Of a DNA stretch of 64,000 bases, positions 41,106 to 50,956 are shown in pieces. Numbering within the stretch: position 1 is the stretch's first letter; each line of letters begins with the position of its first letter. The position numbers and the translations under genes are program-made. The stretch spans positions 1 through 64,000 of the forward strand of contig NZ_JANLCJ010000008.1 of assembly GCF_024979295.1 (NCBI RefSeq), read 5' to 3'. Source of the DNA: Herbiconiux daphne. Lineage in GTDB: Bacteria; Actinomycetota; Actinomycetes; Actinomycetales; Microbacteriaceae. The notes below the pieces were generated by a model. That model was not told the DNA's origin. It did not search any database and saw only the letters and a list, made by a program, of their open reading frames with translations.

Positions 41106-41278
41106 CGACACTCCTTCGTGCGGTTCCCGTGTCCACCACGTGGTCGTGGGTTCGGGCTTTCAAACGACCGTATGCCCGCTCGACGGGGCTGTCAAAGCGC
41201 TCTGTGGCGCGCATCCGTCGACCGCTCGCAGTCTGGGCGGGCGACTCGGCTATGCTCACAATATGGACAAGTTGACGG

Positions 41279-42058
41279 ATGCCCGTGGCTGAGCCGGTGC
41301 GCGGAGCCCAGCTCGTCTCGCGGGTGAGCCGTCTTCTGAAGGCGGTCTCCGAGCATCCTGACGGCCTCACCGCGGCCGCTGCGGCGCACGCCACCGGGCT
41401 CACCCGGCCCACGACGCACCGCCTGCTCGCCTCGCTCGCCGCCGAGGGATTCGTCGACCACGACGTCGCGCGGGGCCGCTGGTTCCTGGGCCCCGAGCTC
41501 TACCTGCTCGGGTCGCTCGCCGCCGACCGCTACGACATCACGGATGCGGCCCGCGAGAGTGTGCGCCTGCTCGCTCGCGAGACCGGCGAGAGCGCCTTCT
41601 TCTCGGCGCGTCGGGGCAACGAGACGGTGTGCCTGCTGCGGGAGGAGGGGAGCTTTCCGGTGCGGTCGTTCGTGCTGTACGAGGGGGCGCGGTTCCCGCT
41701 GGGGGTGGCGTCGGCGGGGCTGGCGATCCTGTCGTACCTGCCCGAGGAGGAGGTCGAGGCGTACCTCGCGTCAGCCTCGGCCTCGCTCGAGGCGGCCTGG
41801 GGGCCGCAGCACTCGCCCGCGGCGTTGCGGGCGCGCATCGCCGAGACACGCGAGACGGGGTACGCGGTGAACCCGGCGCTCATCCTCGAGGACAGCTGGG
41901 GCATGGGCGCCGCCGTCTTCGACCTCGCCGGCCGGCCGGCGTGGGCGCTCAGCCTCACCGGCATCGAGTCGCGCTTCCGCCCCGAGCGCCGCCCCGAGCT
42001 CGGCCGCCTCCTTCTCGGGCAGGCCCACGAGGTTTCCAAGCGCGTTGTCGGGTCGTGA
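41279..42058 (+). CDS. IclR family regulator of the CoA-transferase pair
   Basis: 259 residues: winged HTH (LVSRVSRLLKAVSEHPDGLTAAAAAHATGLTRPTTHRLLASLAAEGFVDHD, about residues 10-60) and an IclR effector domain (TGESAFFSARRGNETVCLLREEG, VASAGLAILSYLPEEEV, LILEDSWGMGAAVFDLAGRPAWALSLTG). ATG 41279. Divergent from the CoA-transferase operon; ACCACGTGGT (41135-41144) in the shared 174-bp gap is a possible operator. A PcaR-like role is inferred. Confidence 0.88.
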   Translation: MPVAEPVRGAQLVSRVSRLLKAVSEHPDGLTAAAAAHATGLTRPTTHRLLASLAAEGFVDHDVARGRWFLGPELYLLGSLAADRYDITDAARESVRLLARETGESAFFSARRGNETVCLLREEGSFPVRSFVLYEGARFPLGVASAGLAILSYLPEEEVEAYLASASASLEAAWGPQHSPAALRARIAETRETGYAVNPALILEDSWGMGAAVFDLAGRPAWALSLTGIESRFRPERRPELGRLLLGQAHEVSKRVVGS

Positions 42059-42302
42059 ATTCTTCGTGTCACGTGCCCGGTCCCTGACACTGTTCGCCTC
42101 GAGCCCGAATTCTTAACCCTACTCCTCGGCCGATCCTGAGGGCGCGTTGCCGCGTGCTTACCTGGAACGCCGCGGTATTTGCAGTGCTGATCATCGGCAT
42201 CACGAAAGGTGAATCGAAAGAATCGTACTGGCGTTACATTCTTAGGGGAGGGCACCATAGCATCTGAGGATCACCCGTCGAAGAAGACAGGAAGACCCGC
42301 AA

Positions 42303-43514
42303 ATGGATTTCAACTCAAGACCCATCGTCGTCATCGGCGCCGGACCCGCTGGTATGTCGACTGCCCTCAGCCTTCACACTGTGGGACACGATGTCATTCT
42401 CCTCGAGAGATATCGTGAAGCGCGAGCGGCGGGAAATATCTTGAACCTCTGGCCACCGCCCATCAAAGCGCTTCAGGAAATGGGAGTCGACACCCACGAT
42501 CTGGGGGCCCCGTGCCACACCTCTTTCCGCGGCGTCAAGGGCAATGTTCGTGCTGACGTGCAGATTCCTGATGAGGTCGTGGCGGCATACGGAGGCGGCT
42601 TCATCGGGCTTCTCCGGCCCGAGCTCTACCGGCGAATGCTGGACGCAATGCCGGTTGGCGTCCTGCGCACCAACCAAGAGGTCGCGTCGATCGTCGACAG
42701 TGGTGACGAGGTCCAGGTGACCCTGGCGAACGGAAGCGTGATTGCGGCCGCTGCCGTCATCGGCGCGGATGGCATCGATTCGATGGTCCGCAAGCAGTTG
42801 TGGGGTGCCTCCGAACGACGCGAACACAAGCTGCACATCATCGCGGGCTACACGTTCGCCGACGTTCCTGGAATTGAGCGCAACGAGGTAGTGCTGACGC
42901 ATGACAACCAGGTTCAGGGAACCTATTCGTCTATCAGAGACGATGGCCGCGATGGCGTTCAGTGGTGGGTGCTTGAAGCCTGGGATCCGGCGGCGCCGGC
43001 GCCGACCGACCTCCGTGCGCATGCATTGACCCTCGCGGAGCGCTTCCCGGGGCCTCTGGCTGATCTCGTGCGAGCGACGGAAGGCGGACACTTCCAGCGG
43101 TGGCCGATCCGCGACCGTGTGCCGCTGAAGAAGTGGTCGAAGGGGAGGATCAGCCTTGCCGGCGATGCCGCCCATGCGACTTCTCCCTATGCCGCGTATG
43201 GCGCGGGGATGTCGATTTGCGACGGATACGTCATCGCACAGTGCTTGACGGGCGTCGACCTCTCCGACACCAGTGCGGTCGTTGGTGCCCTGGCTGCATA
43301 CGACGAACGACGCATCGCCCACACCAACTCGCAAGTGCAGCAAGCTTACGTCCTGGGCAAACTGTTCCATCATGCACCGTCGTTCCTCCAACCGATCCGT
43401 GACTTCGTTCTTGACCGGACGCCGATGCTCCAGAAGCAGATCGGCGAAAGAAGCCCCGGTGAGATCGTCGCGCAACTGGATGAAATGGGAGCCGGTCTCG
43501 TCAGGGCGCGGTAG
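42303..43514 (+). CDS. FAD-dependent aromatic monooxygenase
   Basis: 403 residues. Class A flavoprotein hydroxylase: FAD loop VVIGAGPAGMSTALSLHTVGHDVILLER, DG motif IGADGIDSMVRK, and GD motif ISLAGDAAHATSPYAAYG. Usual substrates are phenols, salicylates or other ring acids. Followed 10 bp later by a TetR gene on the same strand and then an MFS gene. The 244 bp upstream hold a promoter region with ACAGGAAG before the ATG but no other gene. Confidence 0.88.
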   Translation: MDFNSRPIVVIGAGPAGMSTALSLHTVGHDVILLERYREARAAGNILNLWPPPIKALQEMGVDTHDLGAPCHTSFRGVKGNVRADVQIPDEVVAAYGGGFIGLLRPELYRRMLDAMPVGVLRTNQEVASIVDSGDEVQVTLANGSVIAAAAVIGADGIDSMVRKQLWGASERREHKLHIIAGYTFADVPGIERNEVVLTHDNQVQGTYSSIRDDGRDGVQWWVLEAWDPAAPAPTDLRAHALTLAERFPGPLADLVRATEGGHFQRWPIRDRVPLKKWSKGRISLAGDAAHATSPYAAYGAGMSICDGYVIAQCLTGVDLSDTSAVVGALAAYDERRIAHTNSQVQQAYVLGKLFHHAPSFLQPIRDFVLDRTPMLQKQIGERSPGEIVAQLDEMGAGLVRAR

Positions 43515-43524
43515 CGAGCGTCTC

Positions 43525-44187
43525 ATGACCAGTAGCTCGCCTGGCACCGAGCGCGCGCCGCAGCAAGATCGCAGTCGTGATAGCTGGGAGCGCGCGCTCC
43601 GCGTCGGTATGGAGCTCTTCGAAGAGGGCGGATCTGCCCATCTGACCATCAACGAGGTCTGTCGTCGAGCTGCAATCTCGGCCCCATCGCTTTATGCGAG
43701 GGTCGATGGAAAGTCCGGACTGCTGGCCGCCGTGCACAGGCGGTGGCTCGACCAGTTCGCCCTGACCGAAGATGAGCTCATTGCCCAACACGTGCGGCCC
43801 CATGCGACCGTCGAGCACGCTGCAGCGGCAGCCGCCCGTGTCATTATCGGGGTGTTCCGTGCACACGAACGCGCACTCAAAGCTCTGATCGAGCGGAGCG
43901 CCTACGACTCGTCGTTCCTGCAACGAGGGTCGCGGGCATCGCAGGGCCTCGTTCAGCGGTTGGCGGCGACTCTGCCCGTGGATTCGGCAACGGCGACTTC
44001 CGCGGTTCGGGTGGTGTACGCGGAAAACGTGCTTCGAGTGATGTACGGCCCGAGCTTCCTGGCGGATGTTCCCGAAACAGACCAACAATTCGAGATCAGA
44101 GTGGTCCGTCTCGCTCAAGCCGTAGCGGCGGTGATCATGGATAGCTCCGTCGGAGATATCCATGACGACGATGGGCTATATCAGTAA
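43525..44187 (+). CDS. TetR family regulator
   Basis: 220 residues. HTH at about 20-70 (DSWERALRVGMELFEEGGSAHLTINEVCRRAAISAPSLYARVDGKSGLLAAVHRRWLDQF), then a variable helical ligand domain. ATG at 43525, 10 bp after the monooxygenase stop; upstream in-frame codons fall inside that gene. Probably controls this monooxygenase and the MFS transporter. Confidence 0.88.
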   Translation: MTSSSPGTERAPQQDRSRDSWERALRVGMELFEEGGSAHLTINEVCRRAAISAPSLYARVDGKSGLLAAVHRRWLDQFALTEDELIAQHVRPHATVEHAAAAAARVIIGVFRAHERALKALIERSAYDSSFLQRGSRASQGLVQRLAATLPVDSATATSAVRVVYAENVLRVMYGPSFLADVPETDQQFEIRVVRLAQAVAAVIMDSSVGDIHDDDGLYQ

Positions 44188-44315
44188 TTTGCTGTTGTCT
44201 CCCACGGTGCACACCTGAACACTGGACCTGTTCCGCGAGTGCGGTTCCGCGGTCTTCGGCTGAAGTAATCGCGTCCAGGTGGGCTCGACGTAGAGCCCGC
44301 TTATGAGGAGGTTCA

Positions 44316-45554
44316 ATGTCGAACGCCACGGCAGACAGAAACAGGTCCGTCACCGACCGTCGGCACGCAGGTGTATGGCAGGCGGTGCTTCTTCTCGCCG
44401 GCAGCTGTATGCCGGTTCTGGGTTCGGTGCTCATCACGCCCGTGCTTCCACAACTCTCCGAGCATTTCGCCGATGTGCCCGGCGCGGAAGTCTTGGTGCC
44501 GATGATCGTCGCCATCCCCGCGCTCCTGATTGCGATCTTCGCTCCATTCGCCGGTCAGATCGTCGATCGTCTCGGCAGAAAATGGCTGCTGATCGGGGCG
44601 ATGATCGCGTACGCACTCGTAGGCACTGCACCTGTCTGGTTGTCCGGCCTGCCGGAGATCTTGTTCAGCCGCGTGCTCGTGGGGCTGTGCGAAGCCGCGA
44701 TCATGACGGTCTGCACGACCCTGATTGTCGACTACTTCCACGAGGAGCGCCAGCGGAACAAATATCTTGGCCTCCAAACCGTGACCACCACCCTGGCGGC
44801 GACCGCTTTCATCGTCTTGGGCGGTGCGCTGGGCGTGGGTGGCTGGCACACGCCGTTCTGGGTCTACGCCGTGAGTATCGTCATTGCGATTCCGATGATC
44901 TTCTCCCTTTGGGAACCCACCAGCGTCGAGGCGGGTGACACGCCAGACGAAGCGGGTGCGAAAGTGAAGATACCGTGGCGACGCATCGGTGTTCCACTGC
45001 TCGTCACGCTCTTCGGCGGATTCACGTTCTACGTGCTCTTGATCGAGACCAGCTACCTGATCGTCGGAACGGGAATTGATGCGTCGGACACCGCAACAAT
45101 TGGTATCGTGGCGGCCGGCTCGTCCCTGATCACCGCCATCGGCGGTCTGACCTTCGCCCGACTGGCGAAGCTGACCCCGGGTCGCCTGCTCCCGCTCGCG
45201 TTCGGGCTTCAAGGTCTTGGCCTCATCCTGATCTGGGTCATTCCAGGCCTGCCGGGGATCGTGATAGGAGCGATCTTCGCGTCCTTCGGCTCTGGTCTGC
45301 TTTTGCCATCGCTGCTGACGTGGGTCGTCGCGACGACGCTGTTCGAAGACCGGGGCCGCGTTACGGGATGGTGGACATCGGCATTCTTCCTCGGTCAGTT
45401 TCTGACGCCGATTCTCATCGGCGTCCTCACAGCCGGGGTGGGCCGCCTGAACATCGCCGTCGGAATTGTGGGCATCGCGGCCGCTCTCCTGGCCGTTGTG
45501 GTCGGCCTGAGCCTCCGTCGATCCGCGCACACGCACGCCTCGGTTCAACGCTGA
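44316..45554 (+). CDS. MFS transporter, probable aromatic acid/substrate uptake
   Basis: 412 residues, twelve predicted helices. Helix 2-3 loop FAGQIVDRLGRKWLLIG is the MFS signature; MPVLGSVLITPVLPQLSEHFADVPGAEVL begins the fold. The ribosome site GAGGAGG lies 7 bp before ATG. Situated between the TetR-linked monooxygenase and the LysR/dioxygenase half of the aromatic cluster, so it likely imports the substrate. Confidence 0.87.
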   Translation: MSNATADRNRSVTDRRHAGVWQAVLLLAGSCMPVLGSVLITPVLPQLSEHFADVPGAEVLVPMIVAIPALLIAIFAPFAGQIVDRLGRKWLLIGAMIAYALVGTAPVWLSGLPEILFSRVLVGLCEAAIMTVCTTLIVDYFHEERQRNKYLGLQTVTTTLAATAFIVLGGALGVGGWHTPFWVYAVSIVIAIPMIFSLWEPTSVEAGDTPDEAGAKVKIPWRRIGVPLLVTLFGGFTFYVLLIETSYLIVGTGIDASDTATIGIVAAGSSLITAIGGLTFARLAKLTPGRLLPLAFGLQGLGLILIWVIPGLPGIVIGAIFASFGSGLLLPSLLTWVVATTLFEDRGRVTGWWTSAFFLGQFLTPILIGVLTAGVGRLNIAVGIVGIAAALLAVVVGLSLRRSAHTHASVQR

Positions 45555-45561
45555 ACAGGCG

Positions 45562-46575
45562 TCAACGTGGAAGGTACGGCGCGCTGACGTTCTTCGGTGC
45601 CCGCGAAGTGTCGCTCGCGGGCACCGAGTCGATGTCGGTCTTCTGAGCGTTGAACGTGTGGACTCCTTGCGCCGCCTCCGCCAGGAGCTCCCGCATCCAG
45701 GCGTGCTCAGGATCTCGATCGTGCACCGGGTGCCACCACAGCGCGTTGAGCACCGGAGTAGCGTCGAAGGGCGGCTCATAAAGGCAGATGCCACCAGCAC
45801 CCAGGGCCACCGGAGCGAGTCCGGACTGAATCAGGCCCAACCTGTCCGTTCCCGCCACGAAAAGCGGGAGTGAGAGAAAACTCTCGACGACGGCATCGAC
45901 GTGCGGCTCGATACCCAGCTGCTGAAGCTGGCGGCTCGCGGACGTGAACGCAGTGCGTGACTGATATGTGAACACCCAGTGCGACGATGCCAACTGCTCC
46001 ATTGTCAGCCCGGCGCGCGCCTGCTCGTTCGAGTCGGACGCGATAATGAGCCAATGGTCTCGCCACAGGTCGAGATACGGGAGCCCGGTGAGAAAACCGT
46101 GCGGAATGATCAACGCGTCAACCGAACGCAGCCGGACGTCGACATCGTCGATGATCGTCGGCGTATGCAGCATGTATCGAAAGCGAACCCCTGGTGCGCG
46201 CTCCGCCGCCAACGCAGAGGCTGCGGCTCCGACCGTCGCGAAACCGTAATCAGACCCGTAGATGGAGAACTCACGGGTCGACTCCTCGGGTACCCAGTCG
46301 GCTTGACTGTCGAAGACTCGCCGCGCAGCCTCCAGCGCCGTCGAGGTGTGATCGGCGAGTCGCATCGCCAGTGCGGTCAACTCATACGAATTCCCACGTC
46401 TCGCGAGCAGCTGATCATTGAAATGCAACCTCAGGCGCCCGAGGGATGCGCTGAGAGCAGGTTGGCTCAGGTGCAGTCGCTCGGCGGCTTTGGTGACGCT
46501 GCGCTCGGTCAACAGCGCGTCAAGCGCCACCAGAAGATTGAGATCCAGACGCGATAACGCGGGCTGGTCAGACAT
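45562..46575 (-). CDS. LysR family regulator of the meta-cleavage operon
   Basis: 337 residues. N-terminal LysR HTH: LSRLDLNLLVALDALLTERSVTKAAERLHLSQPALSASLGRLRLHFNDQLLARRGNSYELT, followed by a periplasmic-binding-like effector domain (about 95-300). Belongs to the NodD/LinR-like branch by its opening. ATG 46575 is preferred; the frame runs 11 codons further. Divergent from the extradiol dioxygenase operon with a 138-bp gap, the classic LysR arrangement. Converges on the MFS gene (7-bp gap). Confidence 0.9.
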   Translation of the reverse strand: MSDQPALSRLDLNLLVALDALLTERSVTKAAERLHLSQPALSASLGRLRLHFNDQLLARRGNSYELTALAMRLADHTSTALEAARRVFDSQADWVPEESTREFSIYGSDYGFATVGAAASALAAERAPGVRFRYMLHTPTIIDDVDVRLRSVDALIIPHGFLTGLPYLDLWRDHWLIIASDSNEQARAGLTMEQLASSHWVFTYQSRTAFTSASRQLQQLGIEPHVDAVVESFLSLPLFVAGTDRLGLIQSGLAPVALGAGGICLYEPPFDATPVLNALWWHPVHDRDPEHAWMRELLAEAAQGVHTFNAQKTDIDSVPASDTSRAPKNVSAPYLPR

Positions 46576-46713
46576 GGCGGGCCTCCTCATGCGGGGCCCG
46601 AAGGCCATAAATGACGTCTATGTCCCAGATAGCTAACCACGGATTCCCTGATACGCACCAGGAGCGCGAGACTTAGGACGCATGCCGACACGGCCCCGAA
46701 AAAAGGATCGAAG

Positions 46714-47733
46714 ATGATCAAGTTGCTTTCCCACCTCTCGTACGTGGCGATCACGTCTCCCGATGTCGAGGCGTCGGTCAAGTTCTATGTGGAACACGTC
46801 GGCCTCTCAGTGGTCGATCGGATCGACGGAGCGGTTTATTTGCGCTGCTGGGGCGACTACTACGCCTATTCGCTCGTCGTCGTTCCGGGTGCGGAGCCCG
46901 CACTGGACACCATGGCTTGGCGAGTCAGCAGCTCAGAGGCCCTCGATGAGGCGGCCAACCGCGTCGAAGCGGCGGGTATCCGGGGAGAATGGCTCGATGA
47001 CGTGCCACACATCGGTCGCGCCTATTGTTTCACCGGGCCATGGGGTCATTCGATGACCTTGCACTGGGCCGTCACTCGGCACGCAGCAGCGGATCGCGTC
47101 GCGTCGATCTTCCCCGACCGGCCGGAGAAACGCAGCACCGTGGCCGGAGCCCCCCGCCAGCTCGATCACGTCACTATCGCCACCAGCGACGTTGACGCTT
47201 TCGCGACTTGGTACAACGAGGTACTGGGATTCCGAATCATGGCGAAGACCATCCTCGACGAGGCGCCCATCTCCGTCTTCTCCGTCTTGACCACGAACGA
47301 GAAATCGCACGACCTCGGAGTGGTTCTGGACGGCTCAACTCGCGCCGGACGCATCAATCACTACGCATTCTGGGTGGATACCCGCGAAGAGCTGCTCATC
47401 GCGGCCGACATTCTTCTGGAGAATGACGTGCCAATCGAGTACGGCCCGTCGATCCACGGTATCGGCGAACAGAATTTCCTCTATTATCGCGAACCGTCCT
47501 CGCTGCGTATCGAGCTGAACACGGGCGGATACCGCAACTATGTCCCAGACTGGGAGCCGAACACCTGGCGGCCCTCGCAAGGGTCGAACAACTTCTATCG
47601 CAACGGCACCATGCCGATTTCCATGACCGAGTCCTTCCCCGCTGCCGACGGGCCCAGCGCCACCGAGGAAGGCGTTCCCGAGGAGATCAAAGACGCGCTG
47701 CTCAACCCGTATGCCAAGCACGGGCAGGGTTGA
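46714..47733 (+). CDS. extradiol ring-cleavage dioxygenase (VOC/type I)
   Basis: 339 residues, two glyoxalase/VOC halves. Metal ligands in the C-terminal half: His in RQLDHVTIATSD (about residue 150), His in GRINHYAFWVDT (about 215) and Glu in SLRIELNTGGYRN (about 265), plus conserved His/Tyr near HGIGEQNFLYYREPS. Cleaves a catechol-type ring adjacent to the hydroxyls. N-terminal half lacks the ligands, as normal. First gene of the plus-strand operon divergent from LysR. Confidence 0.9.
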   Translation: MIKLLSHLSYVAITSPDVEASVKFYVEHVGLSVVDRIDGAVYLRCWGDYYAYSLVVVPGAEPALDTMAWRVSSSEALDEAANRVEAAGIRGEWLDDVPHIGRAYCFTGPWGHSMTLHWAVTRHAAADRVASIFPDRPEKRSTVAGAPRQLDHVTIATSDVDAFATWYNEVLGFRIMAKTILDEAPISVFSVLTTNEKSHDLGVVLDGSTRAGRINHYAFWVDTREELLIAADILLENDVPIEYGPSIHGIGEQNFLYYREPSSLRIELNTGGYRNYVPDWEPNTWRPSQGSNNFYRNGTMPISMTESFPAADGPSATEEGVPEEIKDALLNPYAKHGQG

Positions 47734-47819
47734 CTAGGACGCGGCCGGTGGCCGCCGCGCCTCCGTTCAAACGGTCCTGATCATCCAGTTCTCACAATGA
47801 CGCGAGGAGATCGCAACTC

Positions 47820-48785
47820 ATGACCTCAAACAGCGCAGTGCCCTACGCTCTAGCCCGCTTACGACTCGGAGGTGCCGTCCATGTGGGCCTCGTCGTGGAT
47901 GAGCGCATCAGGCCGCTCGACTCAGTGGAGCTCGGTGCGAACGACCTGAACGCATTCCTCGCCAACCCGGACTGGGACAGACTTGGCGCGCTGGCGGTAA
48001 CGGAGAGCGACGAGTGGATGGCGCTGAAAGATGTCACTCTGACCGCCCCCGTCGAACCGCGCCAAGTGCTCCAGGCTGGGGCGAATTACCGGGAACACGT
48101 GATCGAGCTCGTCGCCGCGGGCCTGACGCAGAACAGCGATCGAACACCCGAGGAAGCACGAGAATTCGCGGCACGAATGATGGATGACCGGGCGGCGAAC
48201 GGCGAGCCCTACTTCTTCATCGGTCTGCCAGCGTGCGTCGTCGGCGATGATGTCCCGCTCGTACTGCCCGCCTACAGCGAGGTGCATGACTGGGAACTCG
48301 AGCTAGCCGTGGTGATCGGGCGCGAGGCATTTCACGTCTCACGGGAAGACGCAATCGGTCATGTCGCCGGCTACACGATGGTCAACGACATCACGACGCG
48401 CGATCTCGTCTTTCGGAAGGACATGAAAGAGATCGGCACCGACTGGTACCGTGCCAAGAATGCGCCCGGATTTCTTCCGACCGGTCCGCTTCTCGTGCCT
48501 GCGGAGTTCGTCGACGCGGATAACCTCGGCGTCCGTCTGGAGCTGAACGGCCAGACCATGCAGAACGGATCGACCAGCGATCTCCTCTTCGACGTCGCCG
48601 CTCTGATCTCAAGTGCAAGCAAGACGATGCCATTGCTTCCCGGAGACTTGATCCTGACCGGGAGCCCTCCGGGAAACGGGCAACACTGGAAGCGGTTCCT
48701 GCGCGCCGGCGATGTCATGACGAGTTCGATCGACGGACTCGGCACGCAGGTCGTGCGCTGCGTCGCACCAGGAGGCGAGAGATGA
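47820..48785 (+). CDS. fumarylacetoacetate hydrolase-family enzyme (first copy)
   Basis: 321 residues. FAH-fold hydrolase/decarboxylase/isomerase acting on ring-cleavage products. Mg2+-binding Glu/Asp in YSEVHDWELELAVVIG, then GYTMVNDITTRDLVFR, GPLLVPAEFVDADNLG and LPGDLILTGSPPGNG. ATG at 47820 after a 86-bp gap following the dioxygenase; overlaps the next gene by 4 bp. Longer N-terminal domain present, as in FAH proteins of meta-cleavage clusters. Confidence 0.88.
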   Translation: MTSNSAVPYALARLRLGGAVHVGLVVDERIRPLDSVELGANDLNAFLANPDWDRLGALAVTESDEWMALKDVTLTAPVEPRQVLQAGANYREHVIELVAAGLTQNSDRTPEEAREFAARMMDDRAANGEPYFFIGLPACVVGDDVPLVLPAYSEVHDWELELAVVIGREAFHVSREDAIGHVAGYTMVNDITTRDLVFRKDMKEIGTDWYRAKNAPGFLPTGPLLVPAEFVDADNLGVRLELNGQTMQNGSTSDLLFDVAALISSASKTMPLLPGDLILTGSPPGNGQHWKRFLRAGDVMTSSIDGLGTQVVRCVAPGGER

Positions 48786-49774
48786 GTGCGCCCTCGGAAG
48801 TTCCGGCTGAAATCAACCGGAACAACCCGGAGGCCGAGATCGCTGTGCGCGCCGAGGCATATCGCAACTGGGGACGGTGGGGAGAGGCCGACGTGCTCGG
48901 CACGCTCAATTTCATCGACAAGCGCAAGCGTGTGGAAGCGGCAGCGCTCGTCACGGAAGGTGCTGTCATCTCGCTCTCCCAGGCCTTCGACACCGATGGT
49001 CCTCAGAAGGGCTGGCGCCGACGCACGAACCCTGTTCACACCATGACCGACACGGGTACGGATGCGGAGCGCGGCAACCAAGGCTTCCCTCACGGGATCG
49101 GAGGCGCGGACGACGTCATATCCATGCCGCTGCAGTGCTCGACCCAGTGGGACGGGCTCGGTCACATCTTCGACCACGGATTTGCGTGGAACGGCCGCCG
49201 AGCTGGTGACGTCGTCACAAGCGAAGGCGATCTCGTCACCGGAATCGAGCATGCGGTGTCCGCCATCGTCACGCGTGGCGTCCTCTTGGATATTGGACGG
49301 CATCTGAGTTCGGAGTCAGGCGAACTACCCGATGGCTACGCGATCAGTGCGGCCGAACTCGACGCTTGTGCGGCCGAACAGGGTGTGAAGATCACTCCGG
49401 GCGACATCGTGTTAATTCGCACCGGCCGCCTCTCCCGGGCCCGTCGCGAGGGGTGGGGCGACTATGCCGGCGGCCCGTCCGCGGGACTCTCGCTCACCAC
49501 CGCCGGCTGGATTCACCGCACAGAGATCGCCGCCATTGCGACAGACACCTGGGGATTCGAAGTGCGCCCGAACGAGTTCGACGTTCCGTCCTTCCAACCT
49601 CTCCACCAGGTCGTCATCCCTAATATCGGTCTCACCGTCGGTGAGATGTGGGACCTTGATTCCCTGGCCGTGTCCTGCGCCGAACGTCGGCGGTGGGATT
49701 TCATGCTGTCTGCACCGCCGCTGGCCATTACTGGAGCGGTCGGCTCGCCCATCAATCCCGTCGCCATCTTCTGA
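48782..49774 (+). CDS. cyclase-family (PF04199) metal-dependent hydrolase
   Basis: 330 residues. The cyclase/kynurenine-formamidase superfamily hydrolyses amides or lactams. The metal-binding loop is LQCSTQWDGLGHIFDHG (His of DGLGH; the earlier His is replaced by Gln, as in a larger subgroup), and GDIVLIRTGRLSRAR, AIATDTWGFEV and PLHQVVIPNIG are the subgroup's other motifs. Isatin hydrolase is a well-known member of the superfamily. Starts in a 4-bp overlap with the FAH gene. Confidence 0.85.
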   Translation: MSAPSEVPAEINRNNPEAEIAVRAEAYRNWGRWGEADVLGTLNFIDKRKRVEAAALVTEGAVISLSQAFDTDGPQKGWRRRTNPVHTMTDTGTDAERGNQGFPHGIGGADDVISMPLQCSTQWDGLGHIFDHGFAWNGRRAGDVVTSEGDLVTGIEHAVSAIVTRGVLLDIGRHLSSESGELPDGYAISAAELDACAAEQGVKITPGDIVLIRTGRLSRARREGWGDYAGGPSAGLSLTTAGWIHRTEIAAIATDTWGFEVRPNEFDVPSFQPLHQVVIPNIGLTVGEMWDLDSLAVSCAERRRWDFMLSAPPLAITGAVGSPINPVAIF

Positions 49775-49819
49775 CTTCGGGCCAGATCGACCAGCTATCG
49801 AGAGAACAGTGAGGTTCTG

Positions 49820-50956
49820 GTGAGTGCAGTGAAAAAGGTCGCCGTCGTGGGCAGCGGGGTTGTGGGTCTGGCAGCCGCCATCCAGCTCGGCAAGGCTGGC
49901 GTCGAGGTCGACGTCTTCGAGGTCGCGTCGGAGCCGAGCGCTCGGGGCTCCGGGATCTCACTTCAGGGCAATGCCCTGCGTGTGTTCGATGCTCTGGGGG
50001 TGTGGGAAGACGTTCGCGCCGCCGGATACGCGTTCGAGGGTCTTAATCTGCGCGCACCAGGCCCGGGGGCGCCGATAGTAGCGGCCCTGCCCGATGTCAA
50101 GACGGGCGGTCCCGACTATCCGGCAGCCCTGGGGATGCGGCGACCTGAACTCACACGGATCATGCTGGAGCATGCCACGCGTGCCGGCGCACGAATCACC
50201 TTCGGTTCACCTGTGTCCGCGGTGGAGACCACTGCTGACGGCGAGGTCCAGCTGTCCGTCAATGGCGCACCCACAGGGGTTTACGATCTAGTAATCGGCG
50301 CCGACGGAGTGAACTCCACCGTTCGCAGACTCATCGGTATCGATACCAAGCCGCAACCCACTGGCATGGGGATCTGGCGAACGTTCGTTTCGCGCCCAGA
50401 TGAAGTGGTGCGCAGCGAGCTCTACTACGGTGGTCCGATCTACATCGCCGGGTACACCCCGACGAGCGAACACTCAATGTACGCCTTCCTTGTCGAGAAG
50501 GCACAAGACCGAGCAGGCGTCTCGGACGAACAGGCGACCCGTGTCATGGTCGAGGAATCGCGCGCATACGAGGGGCCGTGGAACCAGATCCGCGCGGAAC
50601 TCGAGCAGGGCTCTCAGGCCCACTACACCTGGTTCACCAAACATCTCGTTGACGCTCCCTGGAACCGAGGTCGGGTCGTTGTCATCGGGGATGCCGCACA
50701 CAGTTGCCCTCCGACGGTGGCGCAAGGTGCGGCACAAGGCCTCGAAGACGCACTCGTTCTGACCGAACTGCTTCTCTCGAAGGAGTCAATCGACGAGCAG
50801 CTCTGGGACGAATTTCACGCCCGCCGGCTACCACGGGCGCGAGCGGTCGTGGAGGGATCTGTCCAGCTCGGCCAATGGCAGCTCGATGGCGCCCAGGACG
50901 CAGATGCCAAAGGACTGATTCTCGAAATCGCACAAAGGATGGCGGTACCCGCATGA
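49820..50956 (+). CDS. FAD-dependent aromatic monooxygenase (second copy)
   Basis: 378 residues. Class A flavoprotein hydroxylase: VAVVGSGVVGLAAAIQLGKAGVEVDVFE, VIGADGVNSTVRRLIG, VVVIGDAAHSCPPTVAQGAAQGLEDA. Distinct from the enzyme at 42303 and closer to salicylate/6-hydroxynicotinate-type monooxygenases. GTG start. 45 bp after the cyclase gene, and ATGA-coupled to the amidohydrolase. Supplies the diol for the extradiol enzyme, I infer. Confidence 0.88.
   Translation: MSAVKKVAVVGSGVVGLAAAIQLGKAGVEVDVFEVASEPSARGSGISLQGNALRVFDALGVWEDVRAAGYAFEGLNLRAPGPGAPIVAALPDVKTGGPDYPAALGMRRPELTRIMLEHATRAGARITFGSPVSAVETTADGEVQLSVNGAPTGVYDLVIGADGVNSTVRRLIGIDTKPQPTGMGIWRTFVSRPDEVVRSELYYGGPIYIAGYTPTSEHSMYAFLVEKAQDRAGVSDEQATRVMVEESRAYEGPWNQIRAELEQGSQAHYTWFTKHLVDAPWNRGRVVVIGDAAHSCPPTVAQGAAQGLEDALVLTELLLSKESIDEQLWDEFHARRLPRARAVVEGSVQLGQWQLDGAQDADAKGLILEIAQRMAVPA

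Noticed and set aside
44313..45800. 495-codon minus-strand frame
   Set aside because: Antisense to the MFS transporter gene; composition typical of the reverse strand of a GC-rich gene.
46576..46713. Defined LysR box in the LysR/dioxygenase gap
   Set aside because: Several T-N11-A matches exist (e.g. ATAAATGACGTCTAT), which is too common a pattern to call one as the operator.
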